From positions 434,001-498,000 of the forward strand of contig CAVRQM010000001.1 in the NCBI GenBank assembly GCA_963723455.1: a DNA stretch of 64,000 bases, written 5' to 3'. The translations under genes and the position numbers were made by a program. The notes under the pieces were generated by a model that was not told the DNA's origin, searched no databases, and worked only from the letters and a program-made list of their open reading frames with translations. The DNA comes from CAVRQM01 sp963723455 (lineage in GTDB: Bacteria > Pseudomonadota > Alphaproteobacteria > Acetobacterales > Acetobacteraceae). This document shows positions 55,225 to 64,000 of this stretch, in pieces (within the stretch, counting starts at the first letter, position 1; every line of letters begins with the position of its first letter).

Positions 55225-58200
55225 GGGCGCTCTATCTGCGGCTGATCCGCTCGCGCTGGTTCACCACGCTGCTCGGCGTGATCGTGCTGGGGCTGATCGT
55301 CTGGTTCTTCGGCCCGCTGCTGGGCGTGGGCGAGGTGCATCCGCTGGTCACCGACCTTGCGCGCCTGATCGCGATCGGGCTGCTGCTTGTGCTGTGGCTG
55401 GTGGTCAACCTGCTGGGCGAACTGCGCGCCAGCAAGCGCGACAAGGAACTCGCCGACGGGATCACGGCCGCCGCCGGCCCGGATGCGGACGCCACCGCAT
55501 CGGCCGAGGAGGTGGCGCTGCTGGGCGAGCGGCTGCGCGAGGCGCTGCACGCGCTGAAGCGCGCCAAGCTGGGCGGCCGGTCGCGCCGGCACCTGTACCA
55601 GCTGCCGTGGTACATGTTCATCGGGCCGCCGGGGGCCGGCAAGACCACGGCGCTGGTGCATAGCGGACTGGATTTCCCGCTGTCGGACCCCGGCTGACGA
55701 AGGGGAGCGGCGCGCAGGCGGTCCAGGGTGTCGGCGGCACGCGCAACTGCGACTGGTGGTTCACCGATCAGGCGGTGCTGATCGACACCGCCGGACGCTA
55801 CACCACGCAGGACAGCCATACCGCCGTCGATAGCGGCGCCTGGCTGGGCTTCCTGCGCCTGCTGAAGAAGAACCGCCGCCGCCAGCCGCTGAACGGCGTG
55901 ATGGTCGCTATCAGCCTGTCCGACCTTGCGACACTGAACGAGACCGAGCGTCTGGGCCATGCCCGCGCCATCCGCAAGCGGCTGCGCGAGCTGCATGACG
56001 AGCTGGGCGTGCGCATCCCGGTCTATGTGCTGTTCACCAAGGCCGACCTGATCGCCGGCTTCGTCGAGTTCTTCGACAGCCTTGGCAAAGAGGATCGCGA
56101 ACAGGTCTGGGGCATGACCCTGCCGCTCGACACCGGCGTGGACGAGGGCGGCGCGGTGGCGCAGGTCGGCGCGGAGTTCGACGCGCTGCTGGCCCGGCTG
56201 AACGAGCGGATGCTGGAGCGGGTGCAGCAGGAGACCGACATCCAGCGCCGCCGCCTGATTTACGGCTTCCCGCAGCAGATCGCCTCGCTGCGCGACGTGG
56301 CCTCCGGGTTCCTGACCGAGATCTTCCGCCCCAGCCGGCTCGAGGCGCGGCCGCTGTTGCGCGGCGTGTACCTGACCAGCGGCACGCAGGACGGCACGCC
56401 GATCGACCGGCTGCTGGGCGCGATGGCCGGCCAGTTCGGCCTGCAGCGGCAGGCGGTGACCGCGTTCAGCGGCACCGGGCGCAGCTACTTCCTGACCCGG
56501 CTGGTGCGCGACGTGGTGTTCGGCGAGGCCAGCCTGGTCAGCACCGATCCGAAGATCGAGGCGCGCGCGCGCTGGACCTACCGCGGCGCCTACGCGGCGT
56601 GCGCGCTGGCGCTGCTGGTGCTGGCCGGGTTCTGGACCGCCAGCTATCTCGGCAACGCCGCCATGATCGCGCAGGTGCACGATCAGGTGCAGCACTATGA
56701 CCAGCAATATGAAACCGTGGTCAAGCGCGGCCCGCAGGACACCGACCTGCCGGCGGTGCTGCCCGCCCTGGCCACGCTGCGCACCATGCGCGGCGGCTTC
56801 GAGGGGCGCGAGCAGGCGACGCCGATCGCCCTCACCTTCGGCCTGTACCAAGGCCAGAAGCTGACGACTGCGGCGATCGACGGCTACTATCGCGCGCTGA
56901 ACGCGCTGCTGCTGCCGCGCCTGCTGGCCCGGCTGGAGACGCAGATGCAGTCGCATCTGGGCAAGCCGGATTTCCTGTACCAGGCGCTGAAGGTCTATCT
57001 GATCCTGGGCCGCCAAGGACCGCTCGACCGCGATCTGGTCGAGCAATGGCTGGCCGCCGATTTCACCGCGAGCTTCCCGGGCGAGGACGACGCGCCGACC
57101 CGGGCGGCGCTGATGCAGCATGTCGATGCCCTGCTGCAACGCCCTCCGACCGCCGTTCCGCTGAATGGGCCGCTGGTGGCGCAGGTGCGCGGCATCCTGA
57201 CGCAGCAGCCGATCGCCGAATACAGCTACAACCGGCTGATGCGCAGCGCGCGGCTGCGCGACCTGCCGGTCTGGACGGTGGCCGACAATGCCGGCCCGGG
57301 TGCCGGGCGGGTGTTCACGCTGCGCTCGGGCGCGTCGCTGAATACCGGCGTGCCCGGCGTGTTCACCTGGAGCGGCTATCACGGCGAGTTCCTGCCGCTG
57401 CTGCCGCAGGTGACGCAGGACGTGACCGAGGATGGCTGGGTGCTGGGCCACCCGAACCGCGGCGTCACTGCGACCGTCGCCGCGGTGAACAAGCTGCGGC
57501 GCGACGTGCTGGGCCTGTACCTTGACGACTACGTGCGCCACTGGGACGCGCTGCTGGCCGATGTCGCGGTCAAGCCGTTCGGCAACATCCAGGAGGGCCT
57601 GGACGAGCTGAATTCTGCTGTCCGCCCCGGATTCGCCGCTGCGCGACCTGCTGACCGGCATCGACCAGCAGACCCAGCTCAGCCGCGCGGCGGCGACCGA
57701 CAAGGCCGCCGGGCAGGCCGAGGCGAAGGCGGCCAAGGTCGGATCGAAGGTTGCGGGCTTCGCCAAGTTCGAGGCCAAAGGCGGGTTGAGCTTCCAGCAG
57801 AGCGAACTTGCGGACGTGATCGGCCAGGCGTTCGGCGACACGCCGGGCGCGGGCGGCAAGCCGGTCGATCCGGCGACGCGCGTGGACGCGCATTTCCGCC
57901 AGATCCATGACTTCGTGGCCGGCGCGAAGGACGCGCCCTCGCCCATGGAAACCGCGATCACCAAGATCCAGGCGCTGTATCAGAACTTCAACCAGGTCGC
58001 GAACGCGCCGAACCAGGGCCAGGCCTTGCTGGGCGTCGTGGCCGGCGGCGCGGGCGGCGGCGGCGGCGCGGGGGCTGCCGCACAGCTGCAGGGTCTGGCC
58101 AAGGATCTGCCCAAGCCGATCGCCGCCATGCTGCAGACCGTCTCGGCCAGCAGCAGCTCGGTCACCGCCAACGGCGCCAGCCAGCAGCTGACCGATGCGT

Positions 58201-58877
58201 GGCGGTCGAAGGTGCTGCCGCTGTGCAACGCCGCGTTCGACCGCTACCCGTTCATCGCCGCCAGCGGCCAGGACGTGCCGATGGGCGATTTCGCCACGCT
58301 GCTGGGGCCCGGCGGGCTGATCGACGGATTCTTCAACGACAACCTCAAGCCGTTCGTGGACACCACGCAGACGCCGTGGCGATGGCAGTCGGCCGATCAC
58401 GCGAAGCTCGGCCTGTCGCCCGGCACGCTGGTCGAGTTCGAGCGCGCCGCCCTGATCCGCGATTCGCTGTTCTCCGGCGGCAGCGCGATGCAGGTGAAGT
58501 TCCAGCTGGTGCCGGTCTCGCTCGATCCCGGGATCAAGCAGGTCAGCGTCACCATCGCCGGCCAGACGCTGACCTACAATCACGGCCCGACCGAATCGAC
58601 CTCGTTCCAGTGGCCGGGCGCGGACGGCAAGACGCTGGTGCGGGTGACCATGACGCCTACGGACGGGGCGGAGACGGATACCGCGTTCGATGATTCCTGG
58701 GCGCTGCTGCATCTGCTGGACAATGCGCGGGTGATCCCGTCCGGCCAGCCGGACCGGTTCCGCATCGTGTTCAGCTCGCCGGCGGGAAGTGCGACCTTCC
58801 AGCTGAACGCCAGCAGCGTGCGCAACCCGTTCACGCTGTCGGCGCTGCGCGCGTTCCGCTGCCCGGCGCGGCTGTGA
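55221..58877 (+). CDS. tssM: T6SS inner-membrane protein TssM (IcmF), two apparent frameshifts
   Basis: About 1,218 residues from GTG 55221. Membrane helices FTTLLGVIVLGLIVWFFG and LIAIGLLLVLWLVVNLLG come first. Walker A GPPGAGKTT lies near residue 135, then GVGGTRNCDWWFTDQAVLID, TAGRYTTQDS and FTKADLIAGF of the G-like cytoplasmic domain, and a third helix near 455 (YAACALALLVLAGFWTASYL). The IcmF-related and TssM C-terminal domains follow. The frame is lost at 55688-55691 (one C missing from CCCC) and at 57610-57615 (GAATTC, expected GAATC); restoring both gives a full-length protein that reaches LSALRAFRCPARL. It forms the core of the TssJLM complex. Confidence 0.93.
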
Positions 58878-58956
58878 GGACGATCCTGTGACCGGCGGCA
58901 CAACCGGCGACCGGCCGGTGCGCCAACTTCAACGCCAGCAGCCGGGAAGGCTATAG

Positions 58957-60934
58957 ATGTCGGGTGGCAGCAGCGAGAGCAGCTCGGGCGGGACCAGTTA
59001 TGTCGGGCTGACGGTCAGCCCCGATCCGGGGATCGCCTTCACCCTGGATGCGCTGACCGCGACCGAGGAGTTGGGGCGGCCGTTCCTGTTCCAGCTCGAT
59101 CTGTCCAGCGGCCAGGCGAAGGGCGACCTGAAATCGATGCTGGGCAGTTCGGTCACCGTCTCGCTGACCCTGCCCGACAACAGCAAGCGGTACTTCAACG
59201 GGCTGATCGCACGCATCTCCTACAGCGGGCTGAGCAGCGGCGCGTACCGCTACCGGATGGAGCTGCGGCCGTGGATCTGGATGCTGTCGCGCCAGCAGGA
59301 TTGCTGCATCTTCCAGACCATGACGGCGTGGCAGATCATCACCCAGATCTTCAACGCCGCCGGCTTCTCCGCGGTGTCCGACAAGCGCATCAACAGCGCC
59401 GGCGGCACCGAGACGCTGGATTACTGCGTGCAGTACCGCGAAGTCGACCTTCGACTTTGTCACGCGGCTGATGGAGCAATTCGGGCTGTACTACTATTTC
59501 GAACACGCGGACGGGCAGCATACGCTGGTGATCGCCGACGATCCCAACTCGCACACCGCGCTGACCGACAGCATCCCATTCTATACCGATCAGACCGAAT
59601 ACCGCAGCGTCGATGACCATGTGTGGGAGTTCTCGTCGGATCTGCAGGTGCAGTCGGGCGCATTCACCTATCGCGACTACAACTTCACCACGCCCAGCGC
59701 CGACCTCACCGCCAAGTCGATCCACGCCGGCGGGCACCCGCATGGCAGCTACGAGGTGTACGACTATCCCGGCCCGTACGACACCGCCGCGGTGGGCCAG
59801 AAGCGTGCGGATGTGCGGATGCTGGATCTGGACGGGCGGCGGCAGATCAACAGCGGCATCAGCAACGCGCGCGGCATCGCCACCGGCGGCAAGTTCACGC
59901 TGTCGCAGGCCACCGACGCCTCGTTGAACCAGGAATATCTGGTGATCGGCGCCACCCACACGCTGACGATGGCCGAGGCGATGTCGGACGACCAGGGCGA
60001 GCTGACCGACACCTATCGCTGCGTGTTCCAGGCGATCCCGGGGGCCACGCCGTTCCGGCTGGACCGGCAGACGCCGCGGCCGCTGATCACCGGGCCGCAG
60101 ACCGCGAAGGTGGTCGGAGCGTCCGGCGATGAGGTCACGACCGACCAGTACGGCCGCATCAAGGTCAAGTTCAACTGGGACCGCAGCGCCGCACAGGACG
60201 ACACCGCCTCGTGCTGGATCCGCGTGGCGCAGGTCTGGGCCGGCCTGTCCTGGGGCGCCATGTTCATCCCGCGCGTCGGGCAGGAGGTCGTGGTCGAGTT
60301 CCTGGACGGCAACCCCGACCGCCCGATCGTCACCGGCAGCGTCTATAACGCGACCGTGACGATCCCGTACGCCCAGCCGGACAACAAGACGCGCAGCACC
60401 ATCAAGACCAATTCCAGCCAGGGCGGCGGCGGCTTCAACGAGCTGCGGTTCGAGGACAAGAAGGGCTCCGAGGAGGTCTTTTTCCAGGCGCAGAAGGATT
60501 ACAACAAGGTCGTCCTGAACACCGAGACGGTGAAGATCACCCAGGACACCACGACGACGGTGGACAAGGGCAACCGCTCGGTGACGCTGAACACCGGCAA
60601 CAACACGCTCACCGTGTCGCAGGGCAACAACTCGGCCACGGTCTCGGTCGGCAGCGACAGCCTGACCGTGTCGCAGGGCGACCACTCGATCACCGTCACC
60701 GCCGGCAAAAGCAGCATCACGGCCGGCACGTCGATCACGCTCAGCGTCGGCTCGAACAGCATCACCATAGACACCAGCGGCATCACCATGAGCGCCGCAA
60801 AGCTGGCCATCACCACCGAGGGCCAGATCAGCGCCCAGTCCGGCGGCGCGATGTCGCTGCAATCGGGTGCCGCCATGTCGATCGAGGGCGGCGCGCCGAT
60901 GACGATTTCCGCGCCGATGGTCAACATCAACTAG
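58957..60934 (+). CDS. vgrG: T6SS spike protein VgrG (TssI), one apparent frameshift
   Basis: About 658 residues. The gp27-like base opens with ALTATEELGRPFLFQLDLSS and YFNGLIARISYSG; AWQIITQIFNAAGF follows. The frame breaks at 59440-59445 (GAAGTC, expected GAATC) and resumes as STFDFVTRLMEQFGLYYYFE. The gp5-like OB-fold is VTTDQYGRIKVKFNWDRSAA with MFIPRVGQEVVVEFLDGNPD. From about 480 a beta-helix needle of repeated 8-10 residue strands (GNNTLTVSQGNNSATVSVGS) runs to the C-terminus. No extra effector domain follows. Tip of the contractile tube. Confidence 0.94.
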
Positions 60935-60969
60935 CGCCGGTCCGATGCAGTCAGAACCGGCGCGAAGCG

Positions 60970-61051
60970 CCCCTCACCCAAGCCTCTCCCGAAGGGAGAG
61001 GGCTTTCTTCTTCCTGCTCCGTCTCCCCGCGGGAGAGGGCCGGGGTGAGGG
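60970..61051. repeat. REP-like intergenic inverted repeat
   Basis: CCCCTCACCC at the left and GGGGTGAGGG at the right (61042-61051) frame two inner GGGAGAGG-type palindromes. The form is that of extragenic palindromic repeats common in GC-rich Alphaproteobacteria. It fills the gap between vgrG and tssC and could stabilise or end the transcript of the upstream gene. Confidence 0.7.
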
Positions 61052-61066
61052 TCCGGCGGCATAGCC

Positions 61067-62500
61067 ATGGCCGACCCCGACTTCGCCGCCCTGCTCGACC
61101 GGCCCGCGGCATCCGCGCCCCGTCCCGCAGCGGTGGACCGCGCGGCGCAGAGTTTTGCCGAGCAGGCCCGCCTGCATCCCGACCTGGTCTCGCCCGACCC
61201 GCGCCGCAGCATCGAGGCGCTGGCCGCCGAGATCGACCGCAAGCTGTGCGAGCAGATCAACCTGATCCTGCACCACCCGGACTTCCAGCGGCTGGAGGCG
61301 AGCTGGCGCGGCCTGCATTACCTGGTGCGCAACACCGAGACCGACGAGACGCTGAAAGTGCGGGCGTTCGACCTGTCAAAGCGCGAGCTCGGCCGCACGC
61401 TGCGCAAGTTCCGTGGCACCGCCTGGGACCAGAGCCCGATCTTCCGCAAGATCTATGAGGAGGAATACGGCCAGCTCGGCGGCGAGCCGTTCGGCGTGCT
61501 GGTCGGCGACTACGAGTTCGACCATCACCCGGAGGACGTGCAGGTGCTGGCCGACATGGCGCGCATCGCGGCGGCCGCGCACACCCCGTTCATCGCCGCC
61601 GCCGCGCCGTCGGTCATGCAGATGGGCAGCTGGGCCGAGCTGGCCAATCCACGCGACCTGACCCGGATCTTCCAGACGCCCGAATACACCGCCTGGCGCT
61701 CGCTGCGCGAAGCCGAGGACAGCCGCTATCTGGGCCTGTGCATGCCGCGCTTCCTGGCCCGCCTGCCCTACGGCGTCCGCACCGACCCGGTCGAGGCCTT
61801 CGCCTTCGAGGAGGAGGCGGAAGGCGTCGAGGCGGACCGCTACGCCTGGACCAATCCGGCCTATGCATTCGGCGCCAACGTGGCGCGCGCGTTCCAGCTG
61901 TATGGCTGGTGCACCCGCATCCGCGGCGTGGAGACCGGGGGCGCGGTGGACGGCCTGCCGGTGCTCAGCTTCCCGACCGCCGATGGCGAGGTGGACCGCC
62001 GCTGCGTCACCGAGATCGCGCTGAGCGAGCGGCGCGAGGCGGAGCTGGCGCGCAGCGGCCTGATCCCGCTGGTGCATCGCAAGAACGCGGATTTCGCCGC
62101 GTTCATCAGCGCGCAGTCGCTGCAGCGCCCGCTGGAATACGACGACCCGGCGGCCACCGCGAACGCCGTGCTCAGCGCGCGGCTGCCGTACCTGTTCGCC
62201 TCGTGCCGGTTCGCGCATCACCTGAAATGCATGGTGCGCGACAAGATCGGCTCGATGCAGTCGCGCGCACAGCTTGCCGAGTGGCTGGGCGGCTGGCTGC
62301 TCGGCTACGTGGACGGCTCGCCGGACACGTCGAGCGAAGACTGGAAGGCGGCGCATCCGCTGGAAGAAGGCCGGGTCGAGTTGCAGGAACGCGAGGGCAT
62401 GCCCGGCCAGTACGAGGCCAAGTTCTTCCTGCGTCCGCACTACCAGCTGGAGGGCCTGACGGTGGCGCTGCGTTTGGTGTCGCGGGTGCCGTCGCAATGA
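61067..62500 (+). CDS. tssC: T6SS contractile sheath large subunit TssC (VipB)
   Basis: 477 residues, slightly short for the family. Sheath motifs: RSIEALAAEIDRKLCEQINL, LHHPDFQRLEASWRGLHYLV, VRAFDLSKRELGRTLRKF, PFGVLVGDYEFDHHPEDVQV, YLGLCMPRFLARLPYG, YAFGANVARAFQLYGWCTRI and the C-terminal FFLRPHYQLEGLTVALRL. It polymerises with TssB into the contractile sheath; no separate tssB is visible, although the fusion at 45945 carries a TssB-like part. Close downstream are two hcp genes. Confidence 0.96.
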   Translation: MADPDFAALLDRPAASAPRPAAVDRAAQSFAEQARLHPDLVSPDPRRSIEALAAEIDRKLCEQINLILHHPDFQRLEASWRGLHYLVRNTETDETLKVRAFDLSKRELGRTLRKFRGTAWDQSPIFRKIYEEEYGQLGGEPFGVLVGDYEFDHHPEDVQVLADMARIAAAAHTPFIAAAAPSVMQMGSWAELANPRDLTRIFQTPEYTAWRSLREAEDSRYLGLCMPRFLARLPYGVRTDPVEAFAFEEEAEGVEADRYAWTNPAYAFGANVARAFQLYGWCTRIRGVETGGAVDGLPVLSFPTADGEVDRRCVTEIALSERREAELARSGLIPLVHRKNADFAAFISAQSLQRPLEYDDPAATANAVLSARLPYLFASCRFAHHLKCMVRDKIGSMQSRAQLAEWLGGWLLGYVDGSPDTSSEDWKAAHPLEEGRVELQEREGMPGQYEAKFFLRPHYQLEGLTVALRLVSRVPSQ

Positions 62501-62510
62501 TCAGAGGGAG

Positions 62511-63173
62511 ATGACGGTGGCGCAGAGTCAGGGCGACCTGCTGATGAAGTTCGTGCAGGCCAATGGTGAGGCGGTGAAGGCGGAGGGCACCTCGTCGCTG
62601 ACCTCGGCCAATTCGCTGGTGGCCGATTTCCTGCCGGGCAAGTATTTTGAGATCGACAGTTTCGGCCTCGGCCTGAACGTCGAGGACAGCGAGATCGGCA
62701 GCAATGCGCTCAATCCCAGCAGCAGCGAGCGCGGCGGCGCCGCCGAGGCGACGGCGCACAAGCAGAAATTTTCCGCATGGCGCGACGCCAAGAAAAAGAC
62801 CCGCAGCCAGATCGCGCAGATCGCCTATCCGGTGGTGCTGGAACCGTTCAGCTTCTCGCGGCTGATGGACCGCGCCTCGCCGATATTTTTCCAGAACTGC
62901 TGCAATTCGGTCAGCTTCGAATCCGCGAGCCTGGTCAAGCGCAAGCCGACCGGCGCCAGCATGGCGCTCCAGGGTTTTCTGCGCATCGACTTCAAGAACG
63001 TGCTGATCATCGGCGTCGACTGGGATGACGGACAGGCGGTCAAGGAGAAATGCAAGTTCATCTGCCGCGGCGTCAGCGTGCAGTACAAGCGCCAGGCCAA
63101 TGACGGCTCGCTGGGTGCGGCCAGCAACGCGGAATGGAGCCGCGATCTGGCGACCCGCTCGGCCGCCGGGTGA
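62511..63173 (+). CDS. hcp: Hcp-family T6SS tube protein, paralogue 1
   Basis: 220 residues, longer than the usual 160-170. GAGGGAG precedes the ATG. The core from about residue 100 carries the Hcp strands (VVLEPFSFSRLMDRASPIFF, SASLVKRKPTGASMALQGFL, RIDFKNVLIIGVDWDDG, then YKRQANDGSLGAA). The first 40 residues (DLLMKFVQANGEAVKAEGTS) and a charged segment near 70-95 replace the normal N-terminal loop. Hcp hexamers stack as the tube and carry effectors. A second related copy follows at 63222. Confidence 0.88.
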   Translation: MTVAQSQGDLLMKFVQANGEAVKAEGTSSLTSANSLVADFLPGKYFEIDSFGLGLNVEDSEIGSNALNPSSSERGGAAEATAHKQKFSAWRDAKKKTRSQIAQIAYPVVLEPFSFSRLMDRASPIFFQNCCNSVSFESASLVKRKPTGASMALQGFLRIDFKNVLIIGVDWDDGQAVKEKCKFICRGVSVQYKRQANDGSLGAASNAEWSRDLATRSAAG

Positions 63174-63221
63174 TGCCGGCCGCTTCGCACCGGGCCGGGC
63201 TGGGACGCAAGGGGACAGGTC

Positions 63222-63839
63222 ATGGCTGAAGACCGCAACGACATGCTGATGAAGTTCGTGCGCAGCAACGGGCAGGGACTCGACGGTGAATGCGCGGCGC
63301 AGCTGAATGCCGCCGACGATCTGGCCGACGATTTCGTGCGCGGCAAGTTCTTCGAGATCGAGGATTTCGGCTTCGGGGCCGGACTGGACGACGACGATTC
63401 GCCCAAGGAGCCGGCCGCGCCCGAAGGCCAGAAGCCGGCCAAGCCGGCCCCCAAGCCGTTCAAGCTGAAATACGCGCGCTTCATGAACTCGCCCGGCAAG
63501 GGCAGCCGCGGCTATCCGGTGGACATCGACGACGTCACCTTCTCCCGCCTGATGGACCGCGGCTCGACGCTGTTCTTCCAGGATCTGTGCGGCATCAAGA
63601 CGTTCGAATCCGCCACCCTGCTGAAGCGCCGCCCGGTCGGCAGCGGGGCGGGGATGCAGACCTACCTGCGCATGGACTTCATGGACGTGCTGGTGATCGG
63701 CCTCAACTGGGACGAGGACGAACGCGGCGTGAAGGAGAAATACAAGTTCATCTGCCGCGGCGTGATGGTGCAGTACAAGCCGCAGAACAGCGACGGCTCG
63801 CTCGGCGCCGCGATCCCGGGCGGCTGGCCGCAGGGGTGA
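63222..63839 (+). CDS. hcp: Hcp-family T6SS tube protein, paralogue 2
   Basis: 205 residues. It shares the pattern of the previous gene: DMLMKFVRSNGQGLDGECAA, an acidic/Pro insert (EPAAPEGQKPAKPAPKP), then RLMDRGSTLFFQDLCGIKTF, YLRMDFMDVLVIGLNWDEDE and VQYKPQNSDGSLGAAI. Both copies share KFICRGV near the C-terminus, but they differ strongly in the insert, so they may carry different effectors or cap different tubes. Spacing of 48 bases suggests one operon with paralogue 1. Confidence 0.88.
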   Translation: MAEDRNDMLMKFVRSNGQGLDGECAAQLNAADDLADDFVRGKFFEIEDFGFGAGLDDDDSPKEPAAPEGQKPAKPAPKPFKLKYARFMNSPGKGSRGYPVDIDDVTFSRLMDRGSTLFFQDLCGIKTFESATLLKRRPVGSGAGMQTYLRMDFMDVLVIGLNWDEDERGVKEKYKFICRGVMVQYKPQNSDGSLGAAIPGGWPQG

Positions 63840-63855
63840 TGCCGCGCGCGCCCGG

Positions 63856-64000
63856 TCAGGCCGCCTTGGCCTGCTGCACCAGCCGGTTCAGGTTCGCGGC
63901 GACATCGCGGGCCATGCGCACCCGTTCGGCCACCGTCATCTCGCGCGCGATCGCCAGCTTGTGGTCGGGGCGCAGACGGATCAGGCCGCCCTTGCTGGTC
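63856..64000 (-). CDS. C-terminus of an unknown protein (partial)
   Basis: 47 codons before the stop at 63856; the rest lies beyond the right edge. The visible part GLIRLRPDHKLAIAREMTVA and VRMARDVAANLNRLVQQAKA is a basic amphipathic helix. It converges on the hcp gene, 16 bases after its stop. No family can be named from this fragment. Confidence 0.6.
   Translation of the reverse strand, partial: TSKGGLIRLRPDHKLAIAREMTVAERVRMARDVAANLNRLVQQAKAA

Noticed and set aside
55681..55700. TGA in tssM as a selenocysteine or programmed frameshift
   Set aside because: No hairpin or slippery heptamer was seen, and adding one C to the CCCC run restores the frame exactly, which is simpler.
55232..57964. 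A 910-codon minus-strand frame opposite tssM
   Set aside because: tssM motifs on the plus strand are clear; the opposite frame shows no domain.

Overview
The window is high-GC, densely coded DNA from an alphaproteobacterium, most likely a Rhodospirillales/Acetobacteraceae-type organism. This is inferred from a GapR-type DUF2312 protein beside a DUF1244 protein, a DUF1127 protein, a SorC-controlled polyol ABC transporter, Entner-Doudoroff dehydratase and GC-rich codon use. No rRNA, tRNA, CRISPR array or insertion sequence was recognised.

Layout. 1-1441 (minus): start of a sugar/polyol ABC binding protein preceded by its SorC regulator. 1638-3095: RTX-like repeat protein ending in a clear intrinsic terminator. 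3354-10058: metabolic genes (Edd, SDR, FAH-family hydrolase, VOC protein, GT2 glycosyltransferase, cytochrome b561). 10133-11293: a VapB remnant, an empty stretch and a secreted orphan. 11449-13677: GapR, DUF1244, pyruvate kinase. 13677-16008: an AAA ATPase plus DUF4276 pair resembling a defence module, with a coiled-coil orphan convergent to it. 16104-18938: FdhD, class III alcohol dehydrogenase, trypsin-like protease. 19092-26400: DUF1127, MFS, MutY, DciA-like DUF721, DsbA-like oxidoreductase, SMC. 26532-30007: large beta-repeat surface protein. 30045-41256: GNAT, a 1,150-residue multidomain flavoprotein, DHA2 exporter, two small secreted proteins, Tat-exported Gfo/Idh/MocA oxidoreductase, topoisomerase IB, FucU plus aldo-keto reductase.

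From 41352 to the right edge lies a type VI secretion locus. Three minus-strand orphans, including a proline-rich HExxH metallopeptidase and a protein with tandem modules, sit beside a plus-strand TssB-TssC fusion. An aldo-keto reductase/VOC insert and an OmpA-like gene follow, then TagH, a decayed RelE/HigA module, TssJ, TssK, TssL, TssM, VgrG, a stand-alone TssC and two Hcp paralogues. TssA, TssE, TssF, TssG and ClpV are not in the window and may lie to the right.

Twelve apparent single-base frameshifts interrupt ten otherwise intact genes. In six of them the uninterrupted frame is restored by removing one base so that the site reads GANTC, the CcrM methylation motif of Alphaproteobacteria. 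I therefore read most of them as systematic sequencing errors at modified bases rather than pseudogenes, and I give the reconstructed gene spans. The frame restorations are my own manual readings and have not been checked against reads or homologues.
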